Assembly: GCF_014650495.1 (NCBI RefSeq) | Contig: NZ_BMVB01000004.1 | Span: forward strand, 372,001 to 436,000 | Source of the DNA: Streptomyces cinnamoneus | GTDB lineage: Bacteria; Actinomycetota; Actinomycetes; Streptomycetales; Streptomycetaceae | DNA length: 64,000 nt | Direction of reading: 5' to 3' | Shown here: one piece after another, positions 30,085 through 38,981 of the stretch | How the letters are laid out: every line of letters begins with the position of its first letter | Numbering within the stretch: the stretch's first letter is position 1 | The notes under the pieces: generated by a model | What the model saw: the letters and a program-made list of their open reading frames with translations, nothing else | Databases searched by the model: none | What the model was told of the DNA's origin: nothing | Made by a program: the position numbers and the translations under genes

Positions 30085-30391
30085 GCCCTCATCGTGCAAC
30101 GCCGGACGACACCGCGCAGCACGGCCGGCCGGACCTGCGCCGCCGAGGACAGCGGCCAGGCGCCGGAGCCTCATGCCAAAGGGCTGCCCCTGCCCCCGGC
30201 TGCACACCTGTTCCTCCGTGCCGCCCGGGTCACGCGCCGCCGGCCCGGACGCCCCGGGGGCGCGGCCATCCGGGACACGGTGCGTGATGTGACGCACACT
30301 TCGTGGAAGTCTCGTAACCGGCCGGTGCCGGGGCGGGTTGAGGCACCGGCACCGCAGGATCGACGACGCAGGACGGAGCAGTGGTTCAGCC
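30085..30391. other. 307-base intergenic region with a short palindrome
   Basis: No gene is seen. gtgcgt-gatgtg-acgcac (30280-30297) is a perfect 6-bp inverted repeat and may be an operator for the divergent ligase or the small downstream gene. The rest is featureless GC-rich sequence. Confidence 0.5.
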
Positions 30392-30748
30392 ATGAGCAAG
30401 CGCCAGAAGGGCCGCCGACACCGCAGGGTCAACCGCACCCCACGCCCGGTGGGTTCGACCCGCCCCTCCACGGCGCGGCCCGAGTCCCGGCCGGAGCAGC
30501 GCCAGGAGGCCCGGACCGAGCCGCGGCCCGGTCCCGTATCCGGCCTCGGTCGCCACGAGGCCCGCACCTTCGACGGACTGCGGGGCCTCGGCGACGGCGG
30601 GGCCTCCGTCGACGAGCTGTGCGCGGCGGTCGGCTACCAGGCGCGCACGATCCTCAAGCACGTCAACGGCCTCGCCGGCCACGGCCTGGCGGAGCTGCGC
30701 GGCGACCGCTGGTACGCGACCGCCGTGAGCGAGCTCGCCGACCGGTGA
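30392..30748 (+). CDS. Small basic protein with a C-terminal winged-helix-like domain
   Basis: 118 residues. The N-terminal ~55 residues are Arg/Pro-rich and probably disordered ([20 protein letters not shown]). The C-terminal ~60 residues ([51 protein letters not shown]) resemble a helix-turn-helix with a wing. A DNA-binding role is likely from composition; no target is known. It converges with the operon ending at 30790. Confidence 0.65.
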   Translation: MSKRQKGRRHRRVNRTPRPVGSTRPSTARPESRPEQRQEARTEPRPGPVSGLGRHEARTFDGLRGLGDGGASVDELCAAVGYQARTILKHVNGLAGHGLAELRGDRWYATAVSELADR

Positions 30749-30789
30749 GCGCACCGGGCTGGGGCCGCGCGCCCCGGCCCGGCCCCCCG

Positions 30790-31083
30790 TCAGCCGATGT
30801 GCGGGGCGCCCCCCTTCGCGCGCCGCCTGCGGGCGAGCGCCGCGAGCACGGCCTCGTGGCCGTGCAGCGCCTCGGCCGCGCGCTCCAGCGCGAGGGCGGC
30901 GGTCTCGGCCCGGACGGCATGGGTGAGGATCCGCTGCCGCAGGGCGGTGCCCTCCGCGCCGGGCAGCGTCACCGCCCCGGCGCCCGCGCGCAGCCGGTCC
31001 GCCTGGTCGCGCAGCCGGTCCGCCCGCTCCCGTACCGTCCCCGACCAGGCCGTGCCCCCGGCGCTGCCGCCCGGGCCCGTCAC
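30790..31083 (-). CDS. Small helical protein, last gene of the dioxygenase operon
   Basis: 97 residues from a GTG that overlaps the peroxidase stop (GTGA, 31080-31083), so it is almost surely translated with the operon. It has no signal or membrane segment. Heptad-like Arg/Ala/Leu stretches (RERADRLRDQADRLRAGAGAV, then ETAALALERAAEALHGHEAVLAALARRR) predict two or three helices or a short coiled coil. It matches no family I recognise. Its coupling suggests an accessory or scaffolding role for the upstream enzymes. Confidence 0.7.
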   Translation of the reverse strand: MTGPGGSAGGTAWSGTVRERADRLRDQADRLRAGAGAVTLPGAEGTALRQRILTHAVRAETAALALERAAEALHGHEAVLAALARRRRAKGGAPHIG

Positions 31084-32843
31084 CGGGGCCCCCGCCAGGG
31101 CGCGAACGCGTTGCCCACGGCCTCCAGCGCCGGCGCGAGCTCCGGATGGTGGCGCAGCAGGACGTCGCGCATGCTCGTACGGTCGACCCACTCCAGTCCC
31201 TCCGCCGTGTAGACCTCCGGCCGGTAGTCGGTGGTGAAGAAGCGGTCGCTCTTCAGCCGCCGGGAGGCCATCAGCACGAACACCCGGAACGCGGTGTCGC
31301 TGAACGCGAAGCCGCGCGGCTTGGGTTCGGCGTACATACCGACCATCGTGTCGACGCGGTCCAGCCGCCCGGCGTAGACCTCCCGCAGCTCGGCGGCCAG
31401 CAGGGCGTCGCCGCCGGTCAGCTCCTCGAAGCTGCGGACGGGCGGCCGGTGCAGCGCGGCCCGGAAGGCGGTGTAGCGGGGGACGCCCCGCTCGCGGTCG
31501 CGCAGGACGTCCACCGTGCCGAGGTCGACGTGCTCCCCGGAGATCCGGACCAGGTCCCGCAGACAGTCGGGATGGTTGTGCAGGGAGATGGCGCCGGGGT
31601 GCATGGTGCCGAAGGAGTACAGCAGGTCGGTCAGGCCCCACCGGTCCACCGCCTTGCGCGTGGCCAGTGCCTGCAGCGGTTCGAAGTCCGTGACCTCGAT
31701 CGGCTCGCCCGTGCGGTGCGAGCGGATCTCGTACTCGTCCCGGACCAGCGGATGGAGCCGGTAGGAGGTGACGAACTCCTCGGTCATCGAGTACGGCGCC
31801 GTGTGGTGCGCGGTGGGGGAGCCGGGGATGCCGAAGAGCGCCTCCCCCCTGCCGAAGCGCCGCACCCGCCGCCGCAGCCGGGCGGGCAGCACGCCGTACC
31901 AGTTGAGGTGCATCGCCGCCCGGGTGACCGGCTGGTCGATGACGGCCGGCGTCCACTCCACCGTGTGGATCTTCGCCATGACGGCGGCGTTGACCAGCCG
32001 CGCCGTCTGGAAGAGCCGCTCGTCGTCCCAGGTGGGATGTGCGGAGGCGATGCGGTCGCAGATCGCGTTGTGTTCCTTGGCGAAGAGCGTGTGCAGCAGC
32101 GACAGCCCCACCCAGTAGTTGTCGTTGAAGCCCGTGGCGTCGATGCCGGACAGCCCCGGCTGCGTCTCGTCCGGCAGCCGGCCCGCCACGAGGGCCAGCT
32201 TGCCGCCCTCGCCCGTGCGCAGCGCCCGGCACCGCTCCTCGTCGGAGCCGTAGACCTGCGAGCCGTCCCACCAGTGGGTGACGGTGTTCTCGTACGTCGG
32301 TGGCCGGCCGGGCCCGGTGTGGGCGGCCGGGTCGGGGCGGGAGCGGCGGACGAGCATGGGGCACTGCGGCCAGTCGTCGTCCGGCGCGAGCGGCACGTCC
32401 AGGGGCGCCTGCGCGGGGTTGTCCCCGTGGCTGAACCAGCCGTGGTTCTGGAACTGGATCCAGGCCGCGGCCAGCAGGTTGAGGGTCGGCGCCGGCCGGA
32501 AGCCCGCGCTGCGGGCCAGCAGCTGCCGGCTGACCTCCCGCGGGCTCGGCGCGAACAGGCCCTTGTCCTCGGCGTCCGGGAAGGTCAGCGGCAGCGGGCA
32601 GTTGCGGTCGAAGCGGGTGCCCGCCCGGCCCATGTCCACGTCGTGCGGGTCGTAGCCCGAGCCGTCGTAGCTGCGGTGGGGCAGCGCGGCGGGGCCGGGC
32701 CGGCGGGGGCGCTCGCCGCCGGCGCCGTAGGTGTCGTGCAGGTTGTGGGCGCGCAGCAGCTCCCGCTGCCGCCTGATCTCCAGCAGCGCCAGCGGGAAGG
32801 GCAGCTCGTGCCACTCGCGGCGCGGCCGCGGTACCGGGGTCAT
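31080..32843 (-). CDS. COX/alpha-dioxygenase-type heme peroxidase (fatty-acid dioxygenase candidate)
   Basis: 587 residues of the animal heme-peroxidase superfamily. The distal His is in WIQFQNHGWFSH (His134). The family helix LHTLFAKEHNAICD (251-264) is intact, and SYRLHPLVRDE (360-370) gives Tyr361 and proximal His364 in the Y-x-x-H arrangement found in cyclooxygenase, plant alpha-dioxygenase and fungal Ppo/linoleate dioxygenases. There the Tyr forms the radical that abstracts hydrogen from the fatty acid. No signal peptide or EGF domain is present, so it is cytosolic. It starts 34 bases after the lipase gene and its stop overlaps the next small gene. A fatty-acid dioxygenase role is inferred from the Tyr and the operon; simple peroxidase activity is the alternative. 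Confidence 0.88.
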   Translation of the reverse strand: MTPVPRPRREWHELPFPLALLEIRRQRELLRAHNLHDTYGAGGERPRRPGPAALPHRSYDGSGYDPHDVDMGRAGTRFDRNCPLPLTFPDAEDKGLFAPSPREVSRQLLARSAGFRPAPTLNLLAAAWIQFQNHGWFSHGDNPAQAPLDVPLAPDDDWPQCPMLVRRSRPDPAAHTGPGRPPTYENTVTHWWDGSQVYGSDEERCRALRTGEGGKLALVAGRLPDETQPGLSGIDATGFNDNYWVGLSLLHTLFAKEHNAICDRIASAHPTWDDERLFQTARLVNAAVMAKIHTVEWTPAVIDQPVTRAAMHLNWYGVLPARLRRRVRRFGRGEALFGIPGSPTAHHTAPYSMTEEFVTSYRLHPLVRDEYEIRSHRTGEPIEVTDFEPLQALATRKAVDRWGLTDLLYSFGTMHPGAISLHNHPDCLRDLVRISGEHVDLGTVDVLRDRERGVPRYTAFRAALHRPPVRSFEELTGGDALLAAELREVYAGRLDRVDTMVGMYAEPKPRGFAFSDTAFRVFVLMASRRLKSDRFFTTDYRPEVYTAEGLEWVDRTSMRDVLLRHHPELAPALEAVGNAFAPWRGPR

Positions 32844-32877
32844 CGATCGCTCTCCAGGGTGGGTCGGACGGGGCGGT

Positions 32878-34251
32878 TCAGCGGTCGTGGAGCCGGAGGA
32901 CGACGGTCTCCTCCACCCGGCCCCGGTACGGCGCCAGCAGGGCGTCGACCCGGTCGCGCGCCTCGGGCACGACCTCGTCGAGGCTCTGCGCGTACACCCC
33001 CGCGTTGTGGCACTGCGGGAAGTCGTGCGAGGGGTCCACCCAGGTGATCTCCAGCCAGTCGGCGGGCACCGGGAAGACGGAGACCGGGCTGCGGCCCTCC
33101 AGGTTGGGCACCACGTCGTGCTCGTTGACGAGGCTGACGACCCGGGTGGCCGGGTCGCGGGGGCGCTTGAAGTCGATCGGCGAACCGACGGCGACCACGT
33201 GCGTGAGCCGCCACCGCTCGTTGACCTCCGGGAGCTCGGCGAGGTTCATCGCCGTGATGCCGCCCAGGCTGTGCCCGATCAGCGCCACCGGCGCCCCCTC
33301 CGGCACGGTCCGCGCCAGCGCCTTGCGGACGGCGCGGGTGTACGGGGTGTCGTTGCGGCCCACGGCGGTGACGGCGCCGACCAGGTCCTGCGGGGTGGCG
33401 TTGCGGGGCCGTCCGAAGGCCATGCCGGGCAGCAGCACCACGTGACGGGCCACGCCGTCCGGGCCGGTGACGCGCTGCACCAGCATCCGCCCGTCGTTGC
33501 CCAGGACCGTCACGTTGCGCAGGTGGGCGGTGATGCCGCCGCCGTGGTCCAGCCGCGCCAGCAGCGCCGGGTCCGCGGGCTCCGGCTCCGCCCGGCCCGG
33601 TCCCCGGTCCCAGCGGGCCCAGGCGCCGATGGAGGTGCCCAGCAACGGATCGCCGTCCGCCCGGGTGCCCGTGACGATGTGCCAGGCCGCCGCGTCGTTG
33701 AACGGGTTCTCGTCCACCAGCGCGTTCCACGCCATCACCTCGGTCAGGGACGGCGCGAGCCGGGCCAGGGCCCGCTCGGCGCCCTGCTCGCGCACGCTGC
33801 GCCGCAGGATCCGCAGCGCCCGCGTCTGCCGGTCCGCCTCGATCGCCTCCAGCAGCCGCCGCACCGGACCGTCGGCGGCGAACTCCGGGTGCCGCAGCGA
33901 GCACAGCCGGATCCTCAGCTTGAGCGAGGTCACCGCCACCGCCACGGCCAGGCTCTCCCGGCTCGTGAGCACCCCGCCCAGCCAGGCGGCCCTGCCCAGC
34001 CCCCCGCCGTCCGGCGCGAAGCCCAGCCCCGCGGGGTCGGTGAGGGCGCCCGCCAGGGCCCGTACGGCCCGCAGGCCGGTGCGCGGGGAGCGGCCCAGGG
34101 AGGCGGTCAGTGCCGGGTCGGTGGCCACCGCCGTCAGGGCCCGGCCCGCCGCACGGATCTCCCCGGCCACCTCGCCCAGCGTCCGGGCCACGGCCGCGAG
34201 GGCCGCCGCGTCCGGCCCCGCCCCGGCGCGGGTGCCGCTGTCGGTGCTCAT
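32878..34251 (-). CDS. Alpha/beta-hydrolase, lipase-like
   Basis: 457 residues. A ~200-residue helical N-terminal region is followed by the hydrolase domain with the nucleophile elbow ALIGHSLGGITAMN. A likely acid is in SLVNEHDVVPN and a His candidate in WVDPSHDFPQCHN. No export signal is evident. The ATG overlaps the P450 stop (ATGA, 34248-34251), and 34 bases separate it from the heme peroxidase. In this operon it could release fatty acid from a lipid for the dioxygenase, or hydrolyse a pathway ester; the long N-terminal extension is unlike secreted Streptomyces lipases. Confidence 0.82.
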   Translation of the reverse strand: MSTDSGTRAGAGPDAAALAAVARTLGEVAGEIRAAGRALTAVATDPALTASLGRSPRTGLRAVRALAGALTDPAGLGFAPDGGGLGRAAWLGGVLTSRESLAVAVAVTSLKLRIRLCSLRHPEFAADGPVRRLLEAIEADRQTRALRILRRSVREQGAERALARLAPSLTEVMAWNALVDENPFNDAAAWHIVTGTRADGDPLLGTSIGAWARWDRGPGRAEPEPADPALLARLDHGGGITAHLRNVTVLGNDGRMLVQRVTGPDGVARHVVLLPGMAFGRPRNATPQDLVGAVTAVGRNDTPYTRAVRKALARTVPEGAPVALIGHSLGGITAMNLAELPEVNERWRLTHVVAVGSPIDFKRPRDPATRVVSLVNEHDVVPNLEGRSPVSVFPVPADWLEITWVDPSHDFPQCHNAGVYAQSLDEVVPEARDRVDALLAPYRGRVEETVVLRLHDR

Positions 34252-35678
34252 GAGCCCTCCGCGGTCCGGTAGGGCCGGTAGCCGATCCGCAGCCGCGTCA
34301 GGTCCACGGTGTACGGCAGCGGCCGCAGCGGGCCCATCCGCACCCCGGCCACCGCCAGTTCCCCGCCGCGCAGGAACTCGGCGACGAACCCCGTGGCCAG
34401 CAGCAGCCCCAGCTCCGTGCCGCTGCACTGCGCCTCGCCCCGGCTGAAGGGGCTGACGGCCCAGTCCCCCTCCGCCGTGCCGTCCAGCCACTTCTCGGGA
34501 GCGAAGCGGTGCGCGTAGTCGATGCGTTCGCCGTCCCGGGCGTGGAAGGCCGCGGGCACCAGGACGTTCATCCCGCCCGGCGCCACGGCCGCCCGCCAGC
34601 GCGTCTCCGCCGTCGTGCGCCGCATCAGGCTCGGCACCGGCGGCCACAGCCGGGCGGCCTCCTGCACGCAGGCCCGCAGGTACGGCATCTGCCCGAAGCC
34701 GGCCGCGGTGTGCGCCCCGTGCGCGCGGTCCGCCTCCCGGACCTCCTCGACGGCCCGCCGGTACTGCGCCGGATGCGTGGCCAGCAGGGCCAGCGCCTGC
34801 ACCACGGCGGCGTGCACCCCGCCCAGCGCCATGAACCAGTGGGCGACCTGCCCCTCCGGGGCGGTCTCCGGACCCCGGGGCGCCGTACGGAACAGCCCCG
34901 TCAGGCTGTGCGGGTCGGCGTCGCACAGATAGCGGGCCTGGCGCTGCATCATCCGGCGCCGGACGCGGCGCGTGCGCGCCCTGCGCCAGCGCCGCGCCCC
35001 CATCCAGTTGGCCTCCGCCAGCAGCTCGCCCAGCAGCCGCGAGAACTCCTCGTCGCCGGCCGCCGCCTCGCCGAGGAAGCAACGCCGCCCCATGCGCTCG
35101 ATCCGCTCGCGGACCTGCTGCGCGGACAGCCCCGCCGCCGCCCGGGGGCCCAGCAGCGCCCGGGACTCCTCGCCCGCGACCCGCAGGAAGTGGCCGGCCA
35201 GCCGGTGCACGGGAGCGCCCGCGTCCAGCACCGCGTCGTTGAACGCCCGGCGCGCCGTGCGCTGCCTGCCGTGCGAGGCGACCAGCGCCTCCGGCTGCAC
35301 GGCCGCGAAGCCGTTCACCTTCTCCCAGGTGTCGACGGCGTACACCCCGACCGGTCCGGCCAGCACCTGCCGGGCGTCGTCGGCGTCGAGGACGAGGAGG
35401 GTGGGCCCCGACGTGCCGCGCACCACGACGGGCCCGCGGCCGTGCCGCCGGCGCAGGTCCCGCATCAGCTCCAGGCCGCGCCGGTTGGGGTCGAGGACGG
35501 CCACCAGGCGGGCGATGCGGGGGCGCGCCCGGAAGACGCCCCTGAGGTAGTGGGGCAGGAAGTAGCCGAGGGTCAGGCGCAGGTTCTCGCCGCGGGACGC
35601 GGCGGGCAGGGCCGGGCCGTCCGCCACGTCCGCGAGCGTCCCCGTGCCCCTGCCGAAGGTCTCGCTCGTCCAGCTCAT
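34248..35678 (-). CDS. Atypical cytochrome P450 lacking the I-helix acid-Thr pair
   Basis: 476 residues. The K-helix EAAR is at 340-343 and the heme-binding loop FSRGEAQCSG has Cys418. The I-helix (about 280-298) reads HWFMALGGVHAAVVQALALL with no acidic residue or Thr at the O2-activation site. This resembles P450s that rearrange hydroperoxides (allene oxide synthase, fungal Ppo P450 domains) rather than monooxygenases. The ATG overlaps the FAD-oxidase stop (ATGA), and the stop overlaps the lipase start. A partner dioxygenase two genes downstream makes hydroperoxide isomerase chemistry a reasonable proposal; activity is unproven. Confidence 0.85.
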   Translation of the reverse strand: MSWTSETFGRGTGTLADVADGPALPAASRGENLRLTLGYFLPHYLRGVFRARPRIARLVAVLDPNRRGLELMRDLRRRHGRGPVVVRGTSGPTLLVLDADDARQVLAGPVGVYAVDTWEKVNGFAAVQPEALVASHGRQRTARRAFNDAVLDAGAPVHRLAGHFLRVAGEESRALLGPRAAAGLSAQQVRERIERMGRRCFLGEAAAGDEEFSRLLGELLAEANWMGARRWRRARTRRVRRRMMQRQARYLCDADPHSLTGLFRTAPRGPETAPEGQVAHWFMALGGVHAAVVQALALLATHPAQYRRAVEEVREADRAHGAHTAAGFGQMPYLRACVQEAARLWPPVPSLMRRTTAETRWRAAVAPGGMNVLVPAAFHARDGERIDYAHRFAPEKWLDGTAEGDWAVSPFSRGEAQCSGTELGLLLATGFVAEFLRGGELAVAGVRMGPLRPLPYTVDLTRLRIGYRPYRTAEGS

Positions 35679-37087
35679 GCCAGCACCTTCCCCGGGTTGA
35701 GGATCCCGTCGGGATCCAGCAGCCGCTTGACGTCCCGCTGCAACCGCAGGGCGCGCGGCGGCAGTTCGCGGGTCAGCCACTCCCGCTTGAGGGTGCCCAC
35801 GCCGTGCTCGCCGGTGATGGTGCCGCCCAGCTCCAGGCCGGCCGCCATGATGGCGTCGTACGCCTCCCGCGCCCGCTGCACGGCCGAGGGGTCGGACCGG
35901 TCGAAGAGCACCGCCGGATGGAGGTTGCCGTCCCCCGCGTGACCGACCGTGGCGATGGCGAGGCCGTACTCCTCGGCGATCTCCTCGATCCGTTCGACGA
36001 GCCCGGCCAGCCGGTCCCGGGGCACGGCGACGTCCTCGATGAACGCCGTCACCTCGCCCGGCAGCTCGCGGGCCCGGGCGCCGAGCGCGGGCATGACCGA
36101 CCGCCGCGCCTGCAGCACCTGCCGGGTGTCCTCCTCGTCCTCGGCTGCCGTGACGGACAGCGCCTTGGCGTCCCGGCACAGCCCGGCCGCCCGTCGCACC
36201 TGCGCCGCCGCGTCGGGGGCGTCGCTCGCCACGATCAGCGTGGCGCCCGTTCCCGCCCCCGCGTCCGCCAGCAGCGGGTGGCCCAGCGCCGCGACCGCCT
36301 CGCTCGTCGTGCGGTCCAGCAGCTCCAGCGCGGAGGGCACGAGGCCCGCCCGGACGATCGCCCCGACGGCGGCACCGGCGTCCGAGGCGGACGCGAACCG
36401 GGCCAGCACCGCCCGCTCCGGCAGCCGGGGCGGCCGCAGCGCGAGCGTCGCCTCGACGACCACGCCGAGCGTTCCCTCGGAGCCCACGAAGAGTCGCGTC
36501 AGGTCGTAGCCGGCGACGCCCTTGACCGTGTCCCGGCCCACCCGCAGCACCTCGCCGTCCGCCAGGACGACCGTCAGCCCGAGCACGTAGTCCGCGGTGA
36601 CCCCGTACTTCACGCAGCACAGCCCGCCCGCCCCGGTGGCGATGTTCCCGCCGATGGTGCAGCTCTCCCAGGAGGCCGGGTCCGGCGGGTAGCACAGCCC
36701 CTCGCCGGCGACGGCCGCCGCCAGGTCCGCGGTGATCACACCGGGTTCGCAGCGCACCAGGCGGTTGGCGGCGTCGATCTCCAGGATGCGGTTCATCCGC
36801 ACCATCGACAGCACCACGCAGCCGTCGACCGCGTTCGCGGCGCCGGCCAGGCCCGTGCGGGCGCCCTGCGGCACCACGGGCACGCCCAGCGCGCGGGCGG
36901 CGCGCACCACGTGCTGCACCTGCTCGGTGGTCTCGGGGCGGACGACCACGGCGGGTCGCCCGGCTTCGCCGAAGGGGGCCGAGTCGTGGCGGTGCAGGGC
37001 GAGTTCGGCCTCGCCGGTCAGGAGGGCGTCGGGAGGCAGGGCTTCGGCGAGCGCCGCGAGCAGCGGGCTCCCGGGGGTGTCGGTCAT
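35675..37087 (-). CDS. GlcD-type FAD-linked 2-hydroxyacid oxidase/dehydrogenase
   Basis: 470 residues. The PCMH-type FAD domain has VVPQGARTGLAGAANAVDG, SCTIGGNIATGAGGLCCVKYG and LFVGSEGTLGVV. The C-terminal cap has VGHAGDGNLHP and TGEHGVGTLKREWL with the metal/substrate His and Glu. Relatives oxidise D-lactate, glycolate, D-2-hydroxyglutarate or D-mandelate to 2-oxoacids. The ATG at 37087 is preferred over 37099 because ggag lies about seven bases upstream. It follows the ThDP decarboxylase gene by 113 bases and overlaps the P450 start. A 2-oxoacid product would be a direct substrate for the neighbouring decarboxylase. Confidence 0.9.
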   Translation of the reverse strand: MTDTPGSPLLAALAEALPPDALLTGEAELALHRHDSAPFGEAGRPAVVVRPETTEQVQHVVRAARALGVPVVPQGARTGLAGAANAVDGCVVLSMVRMNRILEIDAANRLVRCEPGVITADLAAAVAGEGLCYPPDPASWESCTIGGNIATGAGGLCCVKYGVTADYVLGLTVVLADGEVLRVGRDTVKGVAGYDLTRLFVGSEGTLGVVVEATLALRPPRLPERAVLARFASASDAGAAVGAIVRAGLVPSALELLDRTTSEAVAALGHPLLADAGAGTGATLIVASDAPDAAAQVRRAAGLCRDAKALSVTAAEDEEDTRQVLQARRSVMPALGARARELPGEVTAFIEDVAVPRDRLAGLVERIEEIAEEYGLAIATVGHAGDGNLHPAVLFDRSDPSAVQRAREAYDAIMAAGLELGGTITGEHGVGTLKREWLTRELPPRALRLQRDVKRLLDPDGILNPGKVLA

Positions 37088-37200
37088 GGGCAGCTCCATG
37101 CGGTGGGGAATCCGGAAACGGGCGTCGCGCGGTGACCGCGCGGCACGGCGGCCGGGCGGTGCGGAAGAGCGGGAGGGAGGGGGCCGGCGGGGCGGCGGGG

Positions 37201-38814
37201 TCAGAGCGTGGGCGGCACGGTCGTGACCGGGGCCTCGATCAGCACCGGCCCGTCCGGGCTGGTCGTGGCGGCGGCGACGAGCTCCGCCAGGTGCGCCGGG
37301 TCGGTGGCGTGGTGCGCGGGCACCCCGTAGCCCCGGGCGAGGGCGCACAGGTCGAGACCGGGGACGTCCAGACCGGGCACACCGGGGGTGTTCTCGAAGC
37401 GGCCGAACCACTTGAGGATCGCGTACTCGCGGTTGGCGGGGACGACGAACGTCACCGGCACCCGGTAGGCGGCCGCCGTCCACAGCGCGGTGATGGCGTA
37501 CTGCGCGGAGCCGTCGCCGACCACCGCCACCACCGGCCGTTCGGGGCGGCCCAGCTGGGCCCCGACGGCCGCCGCCAGGCCGAAGCCCAGGCCGCCGCCG
37601 GTGGTCATCAGGAACGAGCCGGGCCGGTCGATGCGCACGTGGTCGCGGAACGCCTGGATGGTGGAGGGCGATTCGTTGACCCACACCGTGTCGGCGGGGG
37701 CGCCGCCGGCGACGGCGGCCAGCGCGATGGAGGCCGACATCGGCTCGCCGTCGGCCTCGGGCACCTCGACCGCGGCCCGGGGCGGGCGCGGCGGCAGCGC
37801 GTCACCGCGCTTGTCCACCAGCTCGGCGAGCAGCTCCAGGGTGGGGCGCAGCCCCGCCACCAGGGCGTCGCCGACGGGTGCGCGCGCGGCCTCGCCGGGG
37901 TCGTCGGTGAGCAGCACCAGCTCGGTGCCCTCGGGCAGCAACGGCCCCGGGACGTAGGGGTAGTAGCGGAAGACGGGGGCACCGGCCACCAGGACCAGGT
38001 CGTGCCCGGCCAGGGTCTGTGCCAGGGGCGCGATGGCCGGCGGGAGCACGCCCTGGTAGAGGGGGTGGTTCTCCGGGAAGCCCACCCGGCCCTCGACGGG
38101 GGACGCCCACACCGGCAGGGACAGCCGCTCGGCGAGCTCGACGGCCGCGTCCCACGCCCCGTCCGCGTCCACCGCACCGCCCGTCACCAGCACCGGGTGG
38201 GACGCGGCCGCCAGCCGGCGGGCGAGGGCCTCCACGGACGCCCGGTCCGCCGCCGTCCGGTCCGTCACCCGGCGGTCCGCGGCGTGCCGGGCGGCCCGCT
38301 GCTCGGCCGGGTCGAGCTCCACGTCGAAGTCGTCCATCGGCAGGGAGAGGAACACCGGCCCGCGCGGGGCGGTCCCGGCGATGTGGAAGGCGCGGGCGAG
38401 GGCGGCGGGCACGTCCTGGGCGCGCGGGGGCTCGTAGGCCCACTTGACGGCCGGGCGGGGCAGGAGCGTGGCGTCCGCGTTCGTCAGCATCGCCTCCATG
38501 GTCATCATGGCCCGCACCTGCTGCCCGGCCGTCACCACCATCGGCGTGTGGTTGGCCGCCGCCGTGACGAGGGCCCCCATGGCGTTGCCCACGCCGGGCG
38601 CGGTGTGCAGGTTGACCAGGGCGGTGGTGCCGGTGGCCTGGGCGTACCCGTCGGCCATCCCCACGACGACGGCCTCCTGCAGGCCGAGCACGTACCGGAA
38701 GTCGGCGGGGAAGTCCTGGAGGAAGGAGAGCTCGGTGGAGCCGGGGTTGCCGAACACCGTCGTCGCTCCGTGGGACCGCAACAGCTCACGCGCGGCTGCG
38801 CGTACGGTCGTCAT
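37201..38814 (-). CDS. Benzoylformate-decarboxylase-like ThDP enzyme
   Basis: 537 residues, collinear with Pseudomonas MdlC: VFGNPGSTELSFLQDFP, LQEAVVVGMADGYAQA, VNLHTAPGVGNAMGALV, TAGQQVRAMM, GDGSAQYAITALWTAA and VPGLDVPGLDL. The catalytic Ser26, Glu47 and His70 of MdlC are at the same numbers. The fourth, His281 of MdlC (RYHQY), is Tyr285 here (RYYPY). Family members decarboxylate 2-oxoacids to aldehydes. agaggtg precedes the chosen ATG; 38916 would add a non-homologous tail. It is first in the leftward operon with the FAD oxidase, P450, lipase and peroxidase. The substrate could be aromatic (benzoylformate) or a longer 2-oxoacid. Confidence 0.9.
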   Translation of the reverse strand: MTTVRAAARELLRSHGATTVFGNPGSTELSFLQDFPADFRYVLGLQEAVVVGMADGYAQATGTTALVNLHTAPGVGNAMGALVTAAANHTPMVVTAGQQVRAMMTMEAMLTNADATLLPRPAVKWAYEPPRAQDVPAALARAFHIAGTAPRGPVFLSLPMDDFDVELDPAEQRAARHAADRRVTDRTAADRASVEALARRLAAASHPVLVTGGAVDADGAWDAAVELAERLSLPVWASPVEGRVGFPENHPLYQGVLPPAIAPLAQTLAGHDLVLVAGAPVFRYYPYVPGPLLPEGTELVLLTDDPGEAARAPVGDALVAGLRPTLELLAELVDKRGDALPPRPPRAAVEVPEADGEPMSASIALAAVAGGAPADTVWVNESPSTIQAFRDHVRIDRPGSFLMTTGGGLGFGLAAAVGAQLGRPERPVVAVVGDGSAQYAITALWTAAAYRVPVTFVVPANREYAILKWFGRFENTPGVPGLDVPGLDLCALARGYGVPAHHATDPAHLAELVAAATTSPDGPVLIEAPVTTVPPTL

Positions 38815-38981
38815 GCCTGGCACCTCTTGAGGTCGTGTGGGCCGGATGGGGGAGGGGAGCATTGCCACTTCCCGTGCGGCGAAGCCATGACGCCGGAAGA
38901 TCACCTGAGTATTCATCCGAGCGGGTGAATCCCCCCTGGCCTGCGCGGCGTTGCGGACGGACGGGTTCTACCGTCGCCCGC

